Shown piece after piece: positions 32,410 through 42,273 of a stretch of 63,027 bases of DNA (position 1 is its first letter; every line of letters begins with the position of its first letter). Below the pieces are notes generated by a model. It searched no databases. It was given only the letters and a program-made list of their open reading frames with translations, and was not told the origin of the DNA. The translations under genes and the position numbers were made by a program. The stretch is from Polyangiaceae bacterium (lineage in GTDB: Bacteria > Myxococcota_A > Polyangia > Polyangiales > Polyangiaceae), in assembly GCA_022842465.1 (NCBI GenBank), contig JALHPN010000021.1, positions 1-63,027 on the forward strand, read 5' to 3'.

Positions 32410-34668
32410 TCAGGACGTGATGATGTCGTTGTACCGCTTACGGACGAGCATGCTCGCCATGTCCGCCGCGCAGCTGTCGCAGTAGGAGAAGCGCTCCGCG
32501 AGGCGATCGAGCACCTCCCGCGCCGAGCGCTTGCTGTTCGCATCCATGCCGGAGCCCTCGTCGCGGACGAGGACGATGATGTCCTTCGCGCTCCGCGCCA
32601 CCTCGGGGCGCTTCCCCTCGAAGATCGCCTCGCGGAGGCGCCTCTGGAACTGCGGGAAGACCGCGCGCGCCTCCACCTTCTGGCCGGGATGATCGATCGC
32701 CCACGCCGCGATGGCGCTGATCATCTGGCGCCGCGCATCCTGGGCGTCCCCCTTCACGTCGAGCAGGCGCTCGACCTCGCGCATCATCGACTCGTCGGGC
32801 TCCTCGTACTCGCCGGTGACGCGGTTGCGGATGCGCTCCTTCTTCGTCCACACCGAGACGTGCTGGACGTACTTCTCGAAGAGGTCGTCGTATTGCTGCT
32901 CGTCGACGAGTCCGCTCGACGCGTAGAGCTCCTGCTCCCAGCTCGAGAGGAGCCGCGTGAAGAGCGTCTCGCGGAAGAGCTTCACGTCGTGGTAGCCGCC
33001 GGCCTGCGTGTCCTGCTGGAGCCACTCGAACTCGGCCTTGCGCTGACAGAGTTGCTCGATCTCGTCGAGGACGGCGAGCGGCGAGAGGCACTTGTAGACG
33101 GTGGACTGCGCGGCATCGAGGAGGACCACGCGCATCTCGCGTGGGCTCGCGCCGATTCGCCCCTCGTAGATCGGGTACGAGTCGCTCTCCTCGAAGACTT
33201 CGCGGACGCCCGCGCGGAGCACCTTCTGCGCGTCGTTGTCGAGCCGCTCCGGCGCGCGGCCGTTCGCGTAGAGGTCCATCTTCTCGACCGCCGTGAGCCC
33301 GGAGAGCGCGTTCGAGAGCGCGCGCGGGTAGCGGTCGGTGTTCGGCTTCCGCATCCGCGTCAGGACAGCGAACTGCGAGGCCATCGCGCTCGCGTGCGGC
33401 GCGACGTGGCGACGGATGTGAGGCACGACGTGAGTGTCGTAGATCTGCTGCTCGTGCACGCAGCTCCGGAGGTATGGCGTCCGGATCAGCTCGAGCCGGC
33501 CGCGGAAGCTCGCGAACTCCGGGTGCTCGCGGAACGCGTCGAGGTGCAGCTCGTTCGCGCTCCCCATCATCACGCAGTTGAGGGTCACGTTCTGCGCCGT
33601 GAGCGCGACCTCGCCCGTCTCGATCGAGAGCTGGAGGTACTTGAACGCGTCGAGCGGGCGCTTGAGGATGTCCGAGAACTCGAGGACGCCGCCGGCCGCG
33701 TCGATGAGCTCACCCTTCGCGTCGTAGAGCGTCACCGCCTGGAGCGACGCAGGGAGCGACGCGAGCGAACGGTCCATCGTGATCTGACGCTCGGCGGCGT
33801 CGACGCTCATCTGCGGCCCGATGGTGACGGCGCCGGTGCGATAGCGCTGCGAGATGAAGTAGCGCTCGACCTGCACGTGCTTCAGCACCTCGGTGTACGA
33901 GCCGTTGTAGCTCGCGAGCAGGGCCTCGAAGACCTGCTGGCTCTTGTGCGAGAGCTGGCCGCGGAGGATCCAGTCCGAGAAGGCGTCCTGCTTCGGGCCG
34001 CTCCTCGCCGCGACGAGCCGGTCGAGCAGGCGCTGGCGCTCTTCGACGGGGATGAGGAAGAGCGGATGATCGCGGACCTCGACGAGGAGCTTCGCGTCGA
34101 TCTGATCGTCGGGCAGGTGCGCGTACGAGCCGAGCGTCGACGTCGCGTCCTTCTGGCCGAAGCCGAGGCTCCCGCGGATCGTCTTCGACGAGGGGAACAC
34201 CCAGTTGAAGCGGTAGAGGGCGCCTTCGTCGAGCGTCGAGTAGTGCTCGAGGCCACGGAGGATGCATCCGACGATCGTGCTCTTCGCGGAGCCGTTCGGC
34301 CCGTGGAGGAGGACGAGACGGTTCGGCCTCCCCTCGCGCGCGAAGTTGGAGAGCGACCGGTAGATCTCCTCCTGCACGTGCTCCTGCCCGATGAGCGCGT
34401 GGTGCGACTGCGAGGGATCGAACGCGAGGTCGAACAGCTTCCAGCGCTGGAACGTGCCCCACGGCTCCTCGACCTTCACGACGCCGTAGTGATCGAAGGC
34501 GTCGCGCACGTAGCGGCTCGCGTCACGGGCGTACCGCACCGGGTCCGTCTCGAAGAGATCGAGGAACTCGGAGAAGGAGAGGACGCGCCTCCCCTTCTGG
34601 AACCGCTTCTCGACGCTCTCGGCGATCGCCCCGATCTCCGACGCGACACTCGGCCTGTCGTTCATCAC
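32410..34668 (-). CDS. prkA: PrkA-family AAA-type serine protein kinase
   Basis: The 752-residue protein has the PrkA AAA domain with Gly-Pro-Asn-Gly-Ser-Ala-Lys-Ser-Thr (Walker A, 123-131), Val-Met-Met-Gly-Ser-Ala-Asn-Glu around the sensor strand, and the C-terminal PrkA domain. It is a little longer than the roughly 630-640 residues of Bacillus and Escherichia PrkA. In many bacteria prkA is next to genes for a DUF444 (YeaH) and a SpoVR (YcgB) protein and acts in stress or nitrogen-starvation responses. Here those partners lie at 60228-61340 and 53058-54617 on the same strand. The MATE exporter follows directly. Confidence 0.93.
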   Translation of the reverse strand: MMNDRPSVASEIGAIAESVEKRFQKGRRVLSFSEFLDLFETDPVRYARDASRYVRDAFDHYGVVKVEEPWGTFQRWKLFDLAFDPSQSHHALIGQEHVQEEIYRSLSNFAREGRPNRLVLLHGPNGSAKSTIVGCILRGLEHYSTLDEGALYRFNWVFPSSKTIRGSLGFGQKDATSTLGSYAHLPDDQIDAKLLVEVRDHPLFLIPVEERQRLLDRLVAARSGPKQDAFSDWILRGQLSHKSQQVFEALLASYNGSYTEVLKHVQVERYFISQRYRTGAVTIGPQMSVDAAERQITMDRSLASLPASLQAVTLYDAKGELIDAAGGVLEFSDILKRPLDAFKYLQLSIETGEVALTAQNVTLNCVMMGSANELHLDAFREHPEFASFRGRLELIRTPYLRSCVHEQQIYDTHVVPHIRRHVAPHASAMASQFAVLTRMRKPNTDRYPRALSNALSGLTAVEKMDLYANGRAPERLDNDAQKVLRAGVREVFEESDSYPIYEGRIGASPREMRVVLLDAAQSTVYKCLSPLAVLDEIEQLCQRKAEFEWLQQDTQAGGYHDVKLFRETLFTRLLSSWEQELYASSGLVDEQQYDDLFEKYVQHVSVWTKKERIRNRVTGEYEEPDESMMREVERLLDVKGDAQDARRQMISAIAAWAIDHPGQKVEARAVFPQFQRRLREAIFEGKRPEVARSAKDIIVLVRDEGSGMDANSKRSAREVLDRLAERFSYCDSCAADMASMLVRKRYNDIITS

Positions 34669-34733
34669 GCACCAGCGTACATCAGCGGGCGGTCGCCATG
34701 CGACCTCGACCGCGGCGGGCCTCGAAATCGGAC

Positions 34734-34786
34734 GAGGCAGCCTTCCCGTACGGGAGGCTGCCTCGTTCCTGCAACCGCGTTGCAGG
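34734..34786 (-). terminator. Two hairpins downstream of the small secreted protein gene
   Basis: GAGGCAGCC/GGCTGCCTC with an inner TCCCG/CGGGA stem (34734-34764) and CTGCAA/TTGCAG with an adjoining CG loop (34768-34786) lie between the gene ending at 34796 and prkA. The first is a 14-bp stem with one bulge. No T-run follows, so strong termination is inferred only from the stem, and it may isolate prkA from upstream transcription. Confidence 0.55.
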
Positions 34787-34795
34787 TTCAGCGCG

Positions 34796-35113
34796 TCACT
34801 TCACCGGGACGGCGATCGGGCCCTTACACTCGCTGCCCTTGCAGATGTAGGCCTTGACGGTGCCCTCGCACTTGTCGCCCTTGCCCTTCACGGAGTGCTC
34901 GGTCTTCTCGCCGATCGCACCCTTGTCCCACTTCCAGGGAGCGTCCTTGTTCGTGTGCCAGGGGTCGGAGGCCTTCACCTCGAGCTCGCCCCCCTTGCAG
35001 GTCACGCTGACGAGGCTCGCATCGTCGCCGGCGCGGGACTCGGTCGCCGCCGTCGCGCCCACGAGGATCGCCGCCGCCGCCAAGACGGAGCCCAGGAACT
35101 TCGACACTCGCAT
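34796..35113 (-). CDS. Small secreted protein
   Basis: The 105-residue product from ATG 35113 has a cleavable signal peptide ending near Ser-Arg-Ala. The 75-residue mature part is Lys- and Gly-rich with four cysteines (Cys-Lys-Gly-Gly, Lys-Cys-Glu-Gly, Ile-Cys-Lys-Gly, Glu-Cys-Lys-Gly), likely two disulfides. Repeated Cys-(Lys/Glu)-Gly segments suggest a small beta-sheet. No family recognised. It is followed by two hairpins. Confidence 0.7.
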   Translation of the reverse strand: MRVSKFLGSVLAAAAILVGATAATESRAGDDASLVSVTCKGGELEVKASDPWHTNKDAPWKWDKGAIGEKTEHSVKGKGDKCEGTVKAYICKGSECKGPIAVPVK

Positions 35114-35296
35114 CTCCACTCTCCTTCCGTGCGCCGCGCGCACTCGACGTGCCGTCACGTCGTTTCCGTAGCCGTGTACGAGAAGACTCTGCTCACCGAG
35201 GTTTCTGGGTCAAGCGCCAGAGCCTGGCCTGGCTCTCGTTCGACGAGCGGTGCCGGCGTCCGATTCACGCCGAGAGCTCATCTTTCTTCGTCGACC

Positions 35297-35977
35297 TCAC
35301 CGAACGTAGAGCTCCAGGAACGGCGCAGGTCCGCTCTCACCCGCCTCGGCGAGAGCAAACGTCGTTCCGGTCGGACTCTCGCCGGCAGCGACGACCGCAA
35401 GGCCGTGCTCGTCCGGATCGCGTCGCGACCAAAGCCGCACGATTTCGCGGACGTCGAGGCGGACGAGGGCCGGGCCGCCTGGCTCGACGACGGTCGCCGG
35501 CGACGCGAGATCCTCGAGACGCGGCTGACGCGCATGAGTCGTGGATCGCCCGTTCCAGGCCTGGACGATCCGGGTAGCGTGTAGGGAAATCGGCGTTGGA
35601 TCGTCGTCGACGACGGCGGAGCGCCGCAAGACGAGGTAGGCCTCGACGACCTTCGCGTTCGCCGGGACCGCCGCCTCGAAGCGCAGGAGGAGCACCGCCC
35701 CGTCACGTCCGAGCGCGACCTGCGCCGGCAGCTCGCCCGCGCGCTCCCCCGCTCCCCGCCGCACGTATCCGACGTCGACGGGACGGAACACGAGCCGCCG
35801 CGCCGCCTCGATCGACGGCTTCGTGCCGGGGCGCTCGGGCTGACACCGGCCCGCGACGCACGCGGCGCCCGAAGCGCAGTCGGTCGTGGCCGTGCAGAGC
35901 CTCGCGCGCGGCGTGCAGGACAGGGCGAGGAGGGTCAGCGCTGCGAGCACGGACACGAGCGTTCTCGACCGAGACAC
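35297..35977 (-). CDS. Lipoprotein with a DNRLRE-type beta-sandwich domain
   Basis: The 226-residue lipoprotein starts at GTG 35977 (lipobox Leu-Ala-Leu-Ser-Cys). A short Cys-rich module ([14 protein letters not shown]) is followed by a domain of about 150 residues. That domain has Leu-Leu-Leu-Arg-Phe near its start, Ala-Tyr-Leu-Val-Leu-Arg, Val-Gln-Ala-Trp-Asn-Gly, and [10 protein letters not shown], the pattern of DNRLRE/CBM96-like carbohydrate-binding sandwiches. It is divergent from oppD, 15 bases away, so their promoters overlap each other's coding sequence. Confidence 0.65.
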   Translation of the reverse strand: MSRSRTLVSVLAALTLLALSCTPRARLCTATTDCASGAACVAGRCQPERPGTKPSIEAARRLVFRPVDVGYVRRGAGERAGELPAQVALGRDGAVLLLRFEAAVPANAKVVEAYLVLRRSAVVDDDPTPISLHATRIVQAWNGRSTTHARQPRLEDLASPATVVEPGGPALVRLDVREIVRLWSRRDPDEHGLAVVAAGESPTGTTFALAEAGESGPAPFLELYVR

Positions 35978-35992
35978 GCGCGCGAGCCTACC

Positions 35993-37015
<1,023 letters not shown>

Positions 37016-37064
37016 GGGCCGTTTTGGCCGCGGTCGCCGTCCACATGCGCTAGAACGATCGTCG

Positions 37065-38120
37065 ATGGGGGACGCACCCGTAGAGGGCGAAGGGCGCCCG
37101 AAGCCGCCCGCGTCGGACATGCCGGGGCCGGGACGCGCGCGCACCCTCGTGGCGACGGAGCGCGTCGGCAAGTACTACCCCGTGAGGGGAGGCTTCCTCT
37201 CGCGGAGCCAGAAGGTCGTCCGCGCCGTCGACGGCGTCTCGATCCGCGTCCGCCGCGGCGAGACGGTGGGGCTCGTCGGCGAGAGCGGCTGCGGCAAGAG
37301 CACGCTCGGGCGCGTCGTCCTCCGGCTCACCCCGCCCACGTTCGGCCGCATCGTCTTCGACGGACGGGACATCGGCCCGCTCTCGGCCTCCGATCTCCGC
37401 CCGCTCCGCCGGAAGATGCAGATCATCTTCCAGGACCCGTACTCGAGCCTCAACCCGCGCATGACGGTGCGCGAGATCGTCGGCGAGGCGATCCAGATCC
37501 ACAAGCTCGCGAAGACGAGGAGCGACGAGGACGAGATGATCGTCGGGCTCCTCCGCAAGGTGGGGCTCCGCCCGGACGTGATGGACCGTTACCCGCACGA
37601 GTTCTCGGGCGGGCAGCGCCAGCGCATCGGCATCGCCCGCGCCCTCGCCGTGCAGCCCGAGTTCATCGTCTGCGACGAGCCGATCAGCGCGCTCGACGTC
37701 AGCATCCAGGCGCAGATCGTCAACCTGCTCATGGATCTCCAGGACGAGCTCGGCGTCGCCTTCCTCTTCATCTCCCACGACCTCCGCGTCGTCCGGCACG
37801 TCAGCCATCGCGTCGCCGTCATGTACCTCGGGCGCATCGTCGAACAGGGCGCCGTCGAGCAGGTCTACGGCGCGCCGCTCCACCCCTACACGCGCGCGCT
37901 CCTCGGCGCGGTCCCGACGCCCGACCCCGAGAAGAAGCGGCTCCGCATCGTGCTCGAGGGAGATGCGCCCTCCGCGATCGACCCGCCCGAGGGCTGCGCC
38001 TTCCACCCGCGCTGCCCGCGGAAGCTCCGCGGGACGTGCGACAAGGAGGCGCCGCCGCTCGCCGAGCTCGTCCCGGAGACCGGCCACAAGGTCGCGTGCT
38101 GGAACCCGCACACGGAGTGA
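37065..38120 (+). CDS. oppF: Peptide/nickel-type ABC transporter ATP-binding protein (OppF/DppF family)
   Basis: The 351-residue ATPase carries an N-terminal Gly/Pro-rich leader of about 28 residues, then Walker A [18 protein letters not shown] (the OppF Q-loop signature), Phe-Ser-Gly-Gly-Gln, and the C-terminal Cys motif Cys-Ala-Phe-His-Pro-Arg-Cys. It forms a heterodimer with OppD in known systems. It is followed after seven bases by a Ser/Thr kinase gene, an unusual arrangement that may be only positional. Confidence 0.85.
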   Translation: MGDAPVEGEGRPKPPASDMPGPGRARTLVATERVGKYYPVRGGFLSRSQKVVRAVDGVSIRVRRGETVGLVGESGCGKSTLGRVVLRLTPPTFGRIVFDGRDIGPLSASDLRPLRRKMQIIFQDPYSSLNPRMTVREIVGEAIQIHKLAKTRSDEDEMIVGLLRKVGLRPDVMDRYPHEFSGGQRQRIGIARALAVQPEFIVCDEPISALDVSIQAQIVNLLMDLQDELGVAFLFISHDLRVVRHVSHRVAVMYLGRIVEQGAVEQVYGAPLHPYTRALLGAVPTPDPEKKRLRIVLEGDAPSAIDPPEGCAFHPRCPRKLRGTCDKEAPPLAELVPETGHKVACWNPHTE

Positions 38121-38127
38121 CCCAGCG

Positions 38128-39495
38128 ATGCCCGCGAAGGAGCCCAAGAGACTCGGCCGCTACGACATCGAGCGCTTGCTCGGCGAGGGCGGCATGGGCC
38201 GTGTCTGGCTCGCGCGCGACACCGTGCTCGGCCGGCGCGTCGCGATCAAGACGCTGCGCGACGACCTCGCGCTCCCTCCGCGCGTCCGGGAGGAGCTCGT
38301 CCAGCGCATGCGTCACGAGGCGCGTGCCGCCGCCTCCGTGAGCCACCCGAACATCGTGCAGCTTCACGACATGGGCGAGGACGCGACCTTCGGGCTCTTC
38401 CTCGTGTTCGAGTACGTGCCGGGGCCCTCGAACCCCGATGCGCCGCAGTCGCTGCGCGAGCGCCTCCGAGACGGCCCGCTCTCGGAGCCGGAGCTCGCGA
38501 AGCTCGCGCGCGAGCTCGGCGCGGCGCTCACCTTCGCGCACGAGGCCGGGGTCGTGCACCGCGACGTGAAGCCGGAGAACGTGCTCTTCGCGCGGACAGG
38601 GGCCAAAATCGCCGATTTCGGGATCGCGCGGATCCCGGAGTCGACCATCACGCGCGCGAACACGGTCCTCGGCACGCCGGCCTATACGGCGCCGGAGGCG
38701 CTCTCGAACGGGGACTTCTCCGCGCTCTCGGATCAGTTCTCGCTCGCCGCGACGCTCTACGAGGCGGCGAGCGGCGTGCGCGCCTTCGCCGGCGAGGACG
38801 CGATCGCGACGGCTGGGAAGGTGTCGAGCGAGCCACCGCCCCCGCTCGAGCTGCGCCTCGGCGAGAGCGCGACGGTGCGCGCGATCGACGCGGTCCTCGC
38901 CCGCGGGCTCGCGAAGGAGCCGAAGACGCGGTTCGGGAGCTGCGTGGGCCTCGGCGAGGCGCTCGCGCGCGCGATCGAGCCGGCGGGGCTCGGGGCCCTC
39001 CGCGTCCCCGAACGGCTCTCCGCACCGCCGCCGGCGCCGCTCGAGCGGACACCGCTCTCCTCCCGGGTGTCGCTCGCAGCGCGCGCAGCCGGCGCGTCGA
39101 CGCCGCCGCCCGGCGAGGTCCCGCCCGCGATGCCGTCGGTCTACATCCGGAAGCGAACGCAGCGCTCGCAGAACATCGCCGCGGGCGTCGCGCTCCTCGT
39201 CATCATCGGGCTCATCGTCTTTGGACGGAAGGAGGACGAAGCCCGCAAGGACCGCCTCCGCGAAGCGCTGGCCAGCGCGAGCGCCGCCCCCGCTCCGGTG
39301 CCCTCCGCCTCCGCCTCCTCGCGCGCCCGCGTCACGAAGCCCGCCGTTGGGCCCCCGCCCCTTCGCGTCCCCCTCCTCCCCCTCTCCTTCGCCCGCCCCC
39401 GCGCCCGACGCCGATCCCGACGAGTGACCCTCAGAAGAACGAGCTCGACGGGAAGTCGACCGGGATCCGAAGCTCCTCGTTCGCCCGGATCGTGA
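38128..39495 (+). CDS. Membrane-anchored Hanks-type Ser/Thr protein kinase, probable frameshift near the 3' end
   Basis: The kinase domain (about 11-285) is complete: Gly-Glu-Gly-Gly-Met-Gly-Arg-Val, Lys41 in Val-Ala-Ile-Lys, His-Arg-Asp146-Val-Lys-Pro-Glu-Asn, Asp163-Phe-Gly, and Ala-Pro-Glu at the activation loop end. A Pro/Ala juxtamembrane linker leads to one helix (about 349-366) and a short Ala/Ser/Pro extracytoplasmic tail. In this frame the tail turns into an Arg/Leu-rich sequence of 455 residues total that overlaps the convergent lipoprotein gene. In the other frame it continues as Pro/Ser/Ala-rich ending Asp-Ala-Asp-Pro-Asp-Glu at 39427. A one-base slip near the C-run at 39352-39360 is likely. 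Confidence 0.8.
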   Translation: MPAKEPKRLGRYDIERLLGEGGMGRVWLARDTVLGRRVAIKTLRDDLALPPRVREELVQRMRHEARAAASVSHPNIVQLHDMGEDATFGLFLVFEYVPGPSNPDAPQSLRERLRDGPLSEPELAKLARELGAALTFAHEAGVVHRDVKPENVLFARTGAKIADFGIARIPESTITRANTVLGTPAYTAPEALSNGDFSALSDQFSLAATLYEAASGVRAFAGEDAIATAGKVSSEPPPPLELRLGESATVRAIDAVLARGLAKEPKTRFGSCVGLGEALARAIEPAGLGALRVPERLSAPPPAPLERTPLSSRVSLAARAAGASTPPPGEVPPAMPSVYIRKRTQRSQNIAAGVALLVIIGLIVFGRKEDEARKDRLREALASASAAPAPVPSASASSRARVTKPAVGPPPLRVPLLPLSFARPRARRRSRRVTLRRTSSTGSRPGSEAPRSPGS

Positions 39496-39865
39496 AGGGT
39501 TCGATCTGCACCGCCGTCGTCCGCGGCTGGCGGGCGCCGTCGACGAGCTCGGCGACGCCGCTGTAGGTCCCGGGCTCGAGCGTGATCGACGTCGCGAACG
39601 TCTCGCACGTCTGCTGGAACGTCCCGGGGACGGGACCGTCGACCGAGATTTCGATCGCAGCGGCGAGCGACTGCGTGCAGCGCGACGGATCGGCGACGCC
39701 GTCGATCGTCCAGTCGACGCGGAGCGTCCCCTGCGTCACGGTCGGCACTGTCGGGCTCGTCCTGAAGACGGGGTCGTCCGACGTGGTTACGGTGCAGGAC
39801 GTCGCGGCGGCCGCGACGAGGGCGAGCGACGCGAGCGTCTTGGCCTTGGTCACGAGGGTCGTCAT
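39431..39865 (-). CDS. Small lipoprotein of unknown function
   Basis: The 144-residue lipoprotein has lipobox Ala-Ala-Thr-Ser-Cys24, then a beta-rich region with Val-Asp-Trp-Thr-Ile-Asp-Gly near residue 50 and cysteines at about 63 and 86 that could pair. The sequence Leu-Glu-Pro-Gly-Thr-Tyr resembles a PEGA-type turn. It lies downstream of the Trp/Tyr-rich lipoprotein gene on the same strand with a 16-base gap. Function unknown. Confidence 0.7.
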   Translation of the reverse strand: MTTLVTKAKTLASLALVAAAATSCTVTTSDDPVFRTSPTVPTVTQGTLRVDWTIDGVADPSRCTQSLAAAIEISVDGPVPGTFQQTCETFATSITLEPGTYSGVAELVDGARQPRTTAVQIEPFTIRANEELRIPVDFPSSSFF

Positions 39866-39881
39866 GGTCGGCTCCTCTCCT

Positions 39882-40283
39882 TCACGGGACGCGGGTCGCA
39901 GGCGGCGCAGACGCGGGCGGCGCCGCGCCCGTCGACGGGGGGTTCGAGTAGACCGGCGCTCCGGCCCCGGGCGCGCCGTACTGGCGCGCCGGCGGCGCCT
40001 GCTGCACGTACGGACGCTGCCTCACGAGCGCCGGCGGCGGGTTCTGGTAGTGCGTCCAGCGCCCGCCGTCCTGGTAGTACCAGCGATCGCGGTAGAGGTA
40101 GACGGGACGGCCCTCGTAGGTCGTCGACGGGTACGAGTAGATGTCCGCCGGCACGACCTCCCCCGAGGTGACGGTGACCGGTCGTGGTCGCGCGGTCACG
40201 GCGCATCCGCTCGGCGCGAGCAGGAGCGCAGCGAGCGCGACGGCACACGCCGGAGAAACGAGGGCTCGGTGGAGGGGCTTCAT
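39882..40283 (-). CDS. Tyr/Pro-rich lipoprotein
   Basis: The 133-residue lipoprotein (ATG 40283, lipobox Ala-Pro-Ser-Gly-Cys) has a short domain with Tyr-Leu-Tyr-Arg-Asp-Arg-Trp-Tyr-Tyr and Arg-Trp-Thr-His-Tyr, then a disordered Pro/Ala/Tyr tail. Motifs of Tyr-x-Tyr-Arg-x-x-Trp-Tyr-Tyr type occur in short exported YXWY-like proteins of myxobacteria. It forms a two-gene unit with the preceding lipoprotein. Function unknown. Confidence 0.65.
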   Translation of the reverse strand: MKPLHRALVSPACAVALAALLLAPSGCAVTARPRPVTVTSGEVVPADIYSYPSTTYEGRPVYLYRDRWYYQDGGRWTHYQNPPPALVRQRPYVQQAPPARQYGAPGAGAPVYSNPPSTGAAPPASAPPATRVP

Positions 40284-40406
40284 GGCACGACGTTCGAGCA
40301 ACGGCAGTGCCATTCCGACGAACGCACGTCGTTCGCGCTCCTTGCGCCCGACGTGCCCGGCTCGCGTGAGACGATTTCGTGGTGCCCGTGGCGCGCGCGC
40401 CGCGCG

Positions 40407-40949
40407 TCAGGGACGTCGCTGCTGCCAGCCGTCGAGCTTCCCGAGGAGCGCGCGCCACGCGTCCGGTCCCTTGCCCGCTGCCTCGACCGTGTCGAGCGGG
40501 CGTCCGTCGGCGGCGGGCAGCGCGACGTACGGGATGTGCTGGAAGCTGTAGCCAGCCGCGGCGAGGCGGTCGGCGTCGGCGTCCGCATCGAAGACGAGCA
40601 GCGTCACGGTCCCGAGCGTCGCGTCGAGCTTCCCCGCCGCGAGCTCCTCGCGGAAGCGCTTGCAGGGCGGGCACCACCCCGCGCCGGCGTAGACGACGAG
40701 CGTGCGCCCCTCCGCCTTCGCCTCGAGCCGCTTCGTGCGGACGAGGGAGATCGCGTCGGCATCGGCGGACGCGAGCACGACCTTCGGAGCGGACTGACCC
40801 GGCGCCGCCGCGTCGGCGACCTCCGCCGTGAGCTCACGAGGCGCCGTTGCACGCGACGTCGTCGCATCCGCGCTCGGCGGAGCGGGGACGATCTCGCGCG
40901 AGCATCCCGTCGCGAGCGCGAGCATCCCGAGCGCCGCGAGCCGCCTCAC
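40407..40949 (-). CDS. Thioredoxin-like lipoprotein
   Basis: The 180-residue product from GTG 40949 (GTGA overlap with the cytochrome gene upstream) has lipobox Ala-Thr-Gly-Cys and a thioredoxin fold with active site Trp-Cys-Pro-Pro-Cys-Lys in its first third. The cis-proline region reads His-Ile-Pro-Tyr-Val-Ala. CPPC active sites act as thiol reductants or oxidants outside the cytoplasm. Coupling to a tetrahaem cytochrome gene suggests it reduces cysteines for haem attachment or takes part in the same redox pathway; both are inference. Confidence 0.78.
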   Translation of the reverse strand: MRRLAALGMLALATGCSREIVPAPPSADATTSRATAPRELTAEVADAAAPGQSAPKVVLASADADAISLVRTKRLEAKAEGRTLVVYAGAGWCPPCKRFREELAAGKLDATLGTVTLLVFDADADADRLAAAGYSFQHIPYVALPAADGRPLDTVEAAGKGPDAWRALLGKLDGWQQRRP

Positions 40950-42238
40950 CTCGGCCTGCCCTGCGCGACCCACGACTCGACGAGCTGGATCTCCTCGGAC
41001 GAGAGCGCGGGGTAGCCGAGCGGCATCCCGCGGACCGCCCCCGTCTCTCTGCCGTCCTCCTCGTCGTGGCGAGCGAGGAGCGCGCGGACGATCCGCGGCG
41101 TCCCCGTCTCCTCGTCCTTCAGGAAGATGCTCGTGCGCTCGCCCGCGTCGTCGACGTACCCCGCCGCGATGCCCTGGTAGCTCGAGAGGTTCAGGCCGCG
41201 CGGCTTGAAGCCGTAGCCCCCGGAGTTGCCAGGGCCGCCGTCGCCGATCGCGAAGTCGGGCTCGGAGTGACAGTGCCAGCAGGTCCGGTGGAAGACCTTC
41301 TCGTCGACCTCCGCGAACGTCACCTTGCGGGTGAGCACCGGCAGGCGCGCCGCCTTTGTCTTCGCCGTCGGCGGAGCGAGCTCCGCGGAGAGGAGATAGG
41401 CCGCGACGTCGCGGATCTCCGCGGCAGTGAGCGCGATCTTCGGCATCGACGTGTCGGACTTCACCGCCTGCGGGTCGCGCAGCCAGGCGACGAGCTTCGC
41501 CGGGGTCGTCCGCGCGCGGGTCGTGCGGAGATCCGGCGCGAGCGCGTGCGCACGTGCGAAGTCCTTCGGCGCCATCGCGGGCGGCGAGCTCGCCGCGATC
41601 GGCGCGACGCCCGTGAAGGCGTGACAGCTCCCGCACCCCTTCGTCTCGAGGACGCGCCTTCCCTTCCCGAGGTCCGCGCTCGCGAGCTCGGGCGCCGTCG
41701 CGACGGAGGACTCCGACGTCTCGTCTCCGTCGGGGACGAGGTGGGCGGCGAGGTCCCTCGCGTCCGCGGCGGAGAGCGCGAGGCGCGGCATGCTCTGCGC
41801 GAGGTGCGGCCGCTGGTCCAGCGGGAGCCGGAGGAAGTCCTCCACGAACCGCCGCGTGACGCGCTTGCCGAGGCTCGTCAGCGTGGGCGCGTACTGGAGG
41901 TCCTTCACGCGCGGCGTCCACTTCGCGATCGACGCCGGCGGCGCCTCGAAGCGACCGGCGATGATGTCGGCGTGACAGCCGACGCAGTCCTTGCTCTGCG
42001 TGGCGTGCGCGCCGCCGGCTCCCGTGTGACAGCGGTTGCACTCGAACTGCCCGACGAGCTTCTCGCCGCGCGCGGCGTCGGCGGGCGCCTCCTTCACCAC
42101 CGGCGGGGGCGTCGCCGCCGTCCCCGCGTCCGCGCTCGGCTCGGGCTTCGCGCCATCGTCTCTCTTCGGGCACCCCGCGAGCGCGAGCGCGAGGCCGAGC
42201 GTGGCGACGAGCGCGCTCGTCGCGTTCGGATTCCTCAT
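40946..42238 (-). CDS. Tetrahaem c-type cytochrome lipoprotein
   Basis: The 430-residue lipoprotein (lipobox Ala-Leu-Ala-Gly-Cys23) has four CXXCH motifs: Cys67-Asn-Arg-Cys-His71, Cys85-Val-Gly-Cys-His89, Cys202-Gly-Ser-Cys-His206 and Cys320-Trp-His-Cys-His324. Methionines in Ser-Met150-Pro-Arg-Leu-Ala-Leu and Ser-Met265-Pro-Lys-Ile-Ala-Leu fit as sixth ligands of repeated class I cytochrome domains, each ending in a Val/Asp-Ala-Ala helix. It is coupled to the thioredoxin-like lipoprotein gene downstream. The substrate is unknown, but it could be an electron carrier or part of a surface reductase. Confidence 0.83.
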   Translation of the reverse strand: MRNPNATSALVATLGLALALAGCPKRDDGAKPEPSADAGTAATPPPVVKEAPADAARGEKLVGQFECNRCHTGAGGAHATQSKDCVGCHADIIAGRFEAPPASIAKWTPRVKDLQYAPTLTSLGKRVTRRFVEDFLRLPLDQRPHLAQSMPRLALSAADARDLAAHLVPDGDETSESSVATAPELASADLGKGRRVLETKGCGSCHAFTGVAPIAASSPPAMAPKDFARAHALAPDLRTTRARTTPAKLVAWLRDPQAVKSDTSMPKIALTAAEIRDVAAYLLSAELAPPTAKTKAARLPVLTRKVTFAEVDEKVFHRTCWHCHSEPDFAIGDGGPGNSGGYGFKPRGLNLSSYQGIAAGYVDDAGERTSIFLKDEETGTPRIVRALLARHDEEDGRETGAVRGMPLGYPALSSEEIQLVESWVAQGRPR

Positions 42239-42273
42239 GATGGGCCCTGTCCGAATCCTACGCCCGGCGCGGG

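Noticed and set aside
40407..42173. A single minus-strand frame suggesting a cytochrome-thioredoxin fusion
   Set aside because: The upstream part of this frame is out of phase with the cytochrome; the thioredoxin-like gene has its own GTG and signal peptide at 40949, overlapping the cytochrome stop.
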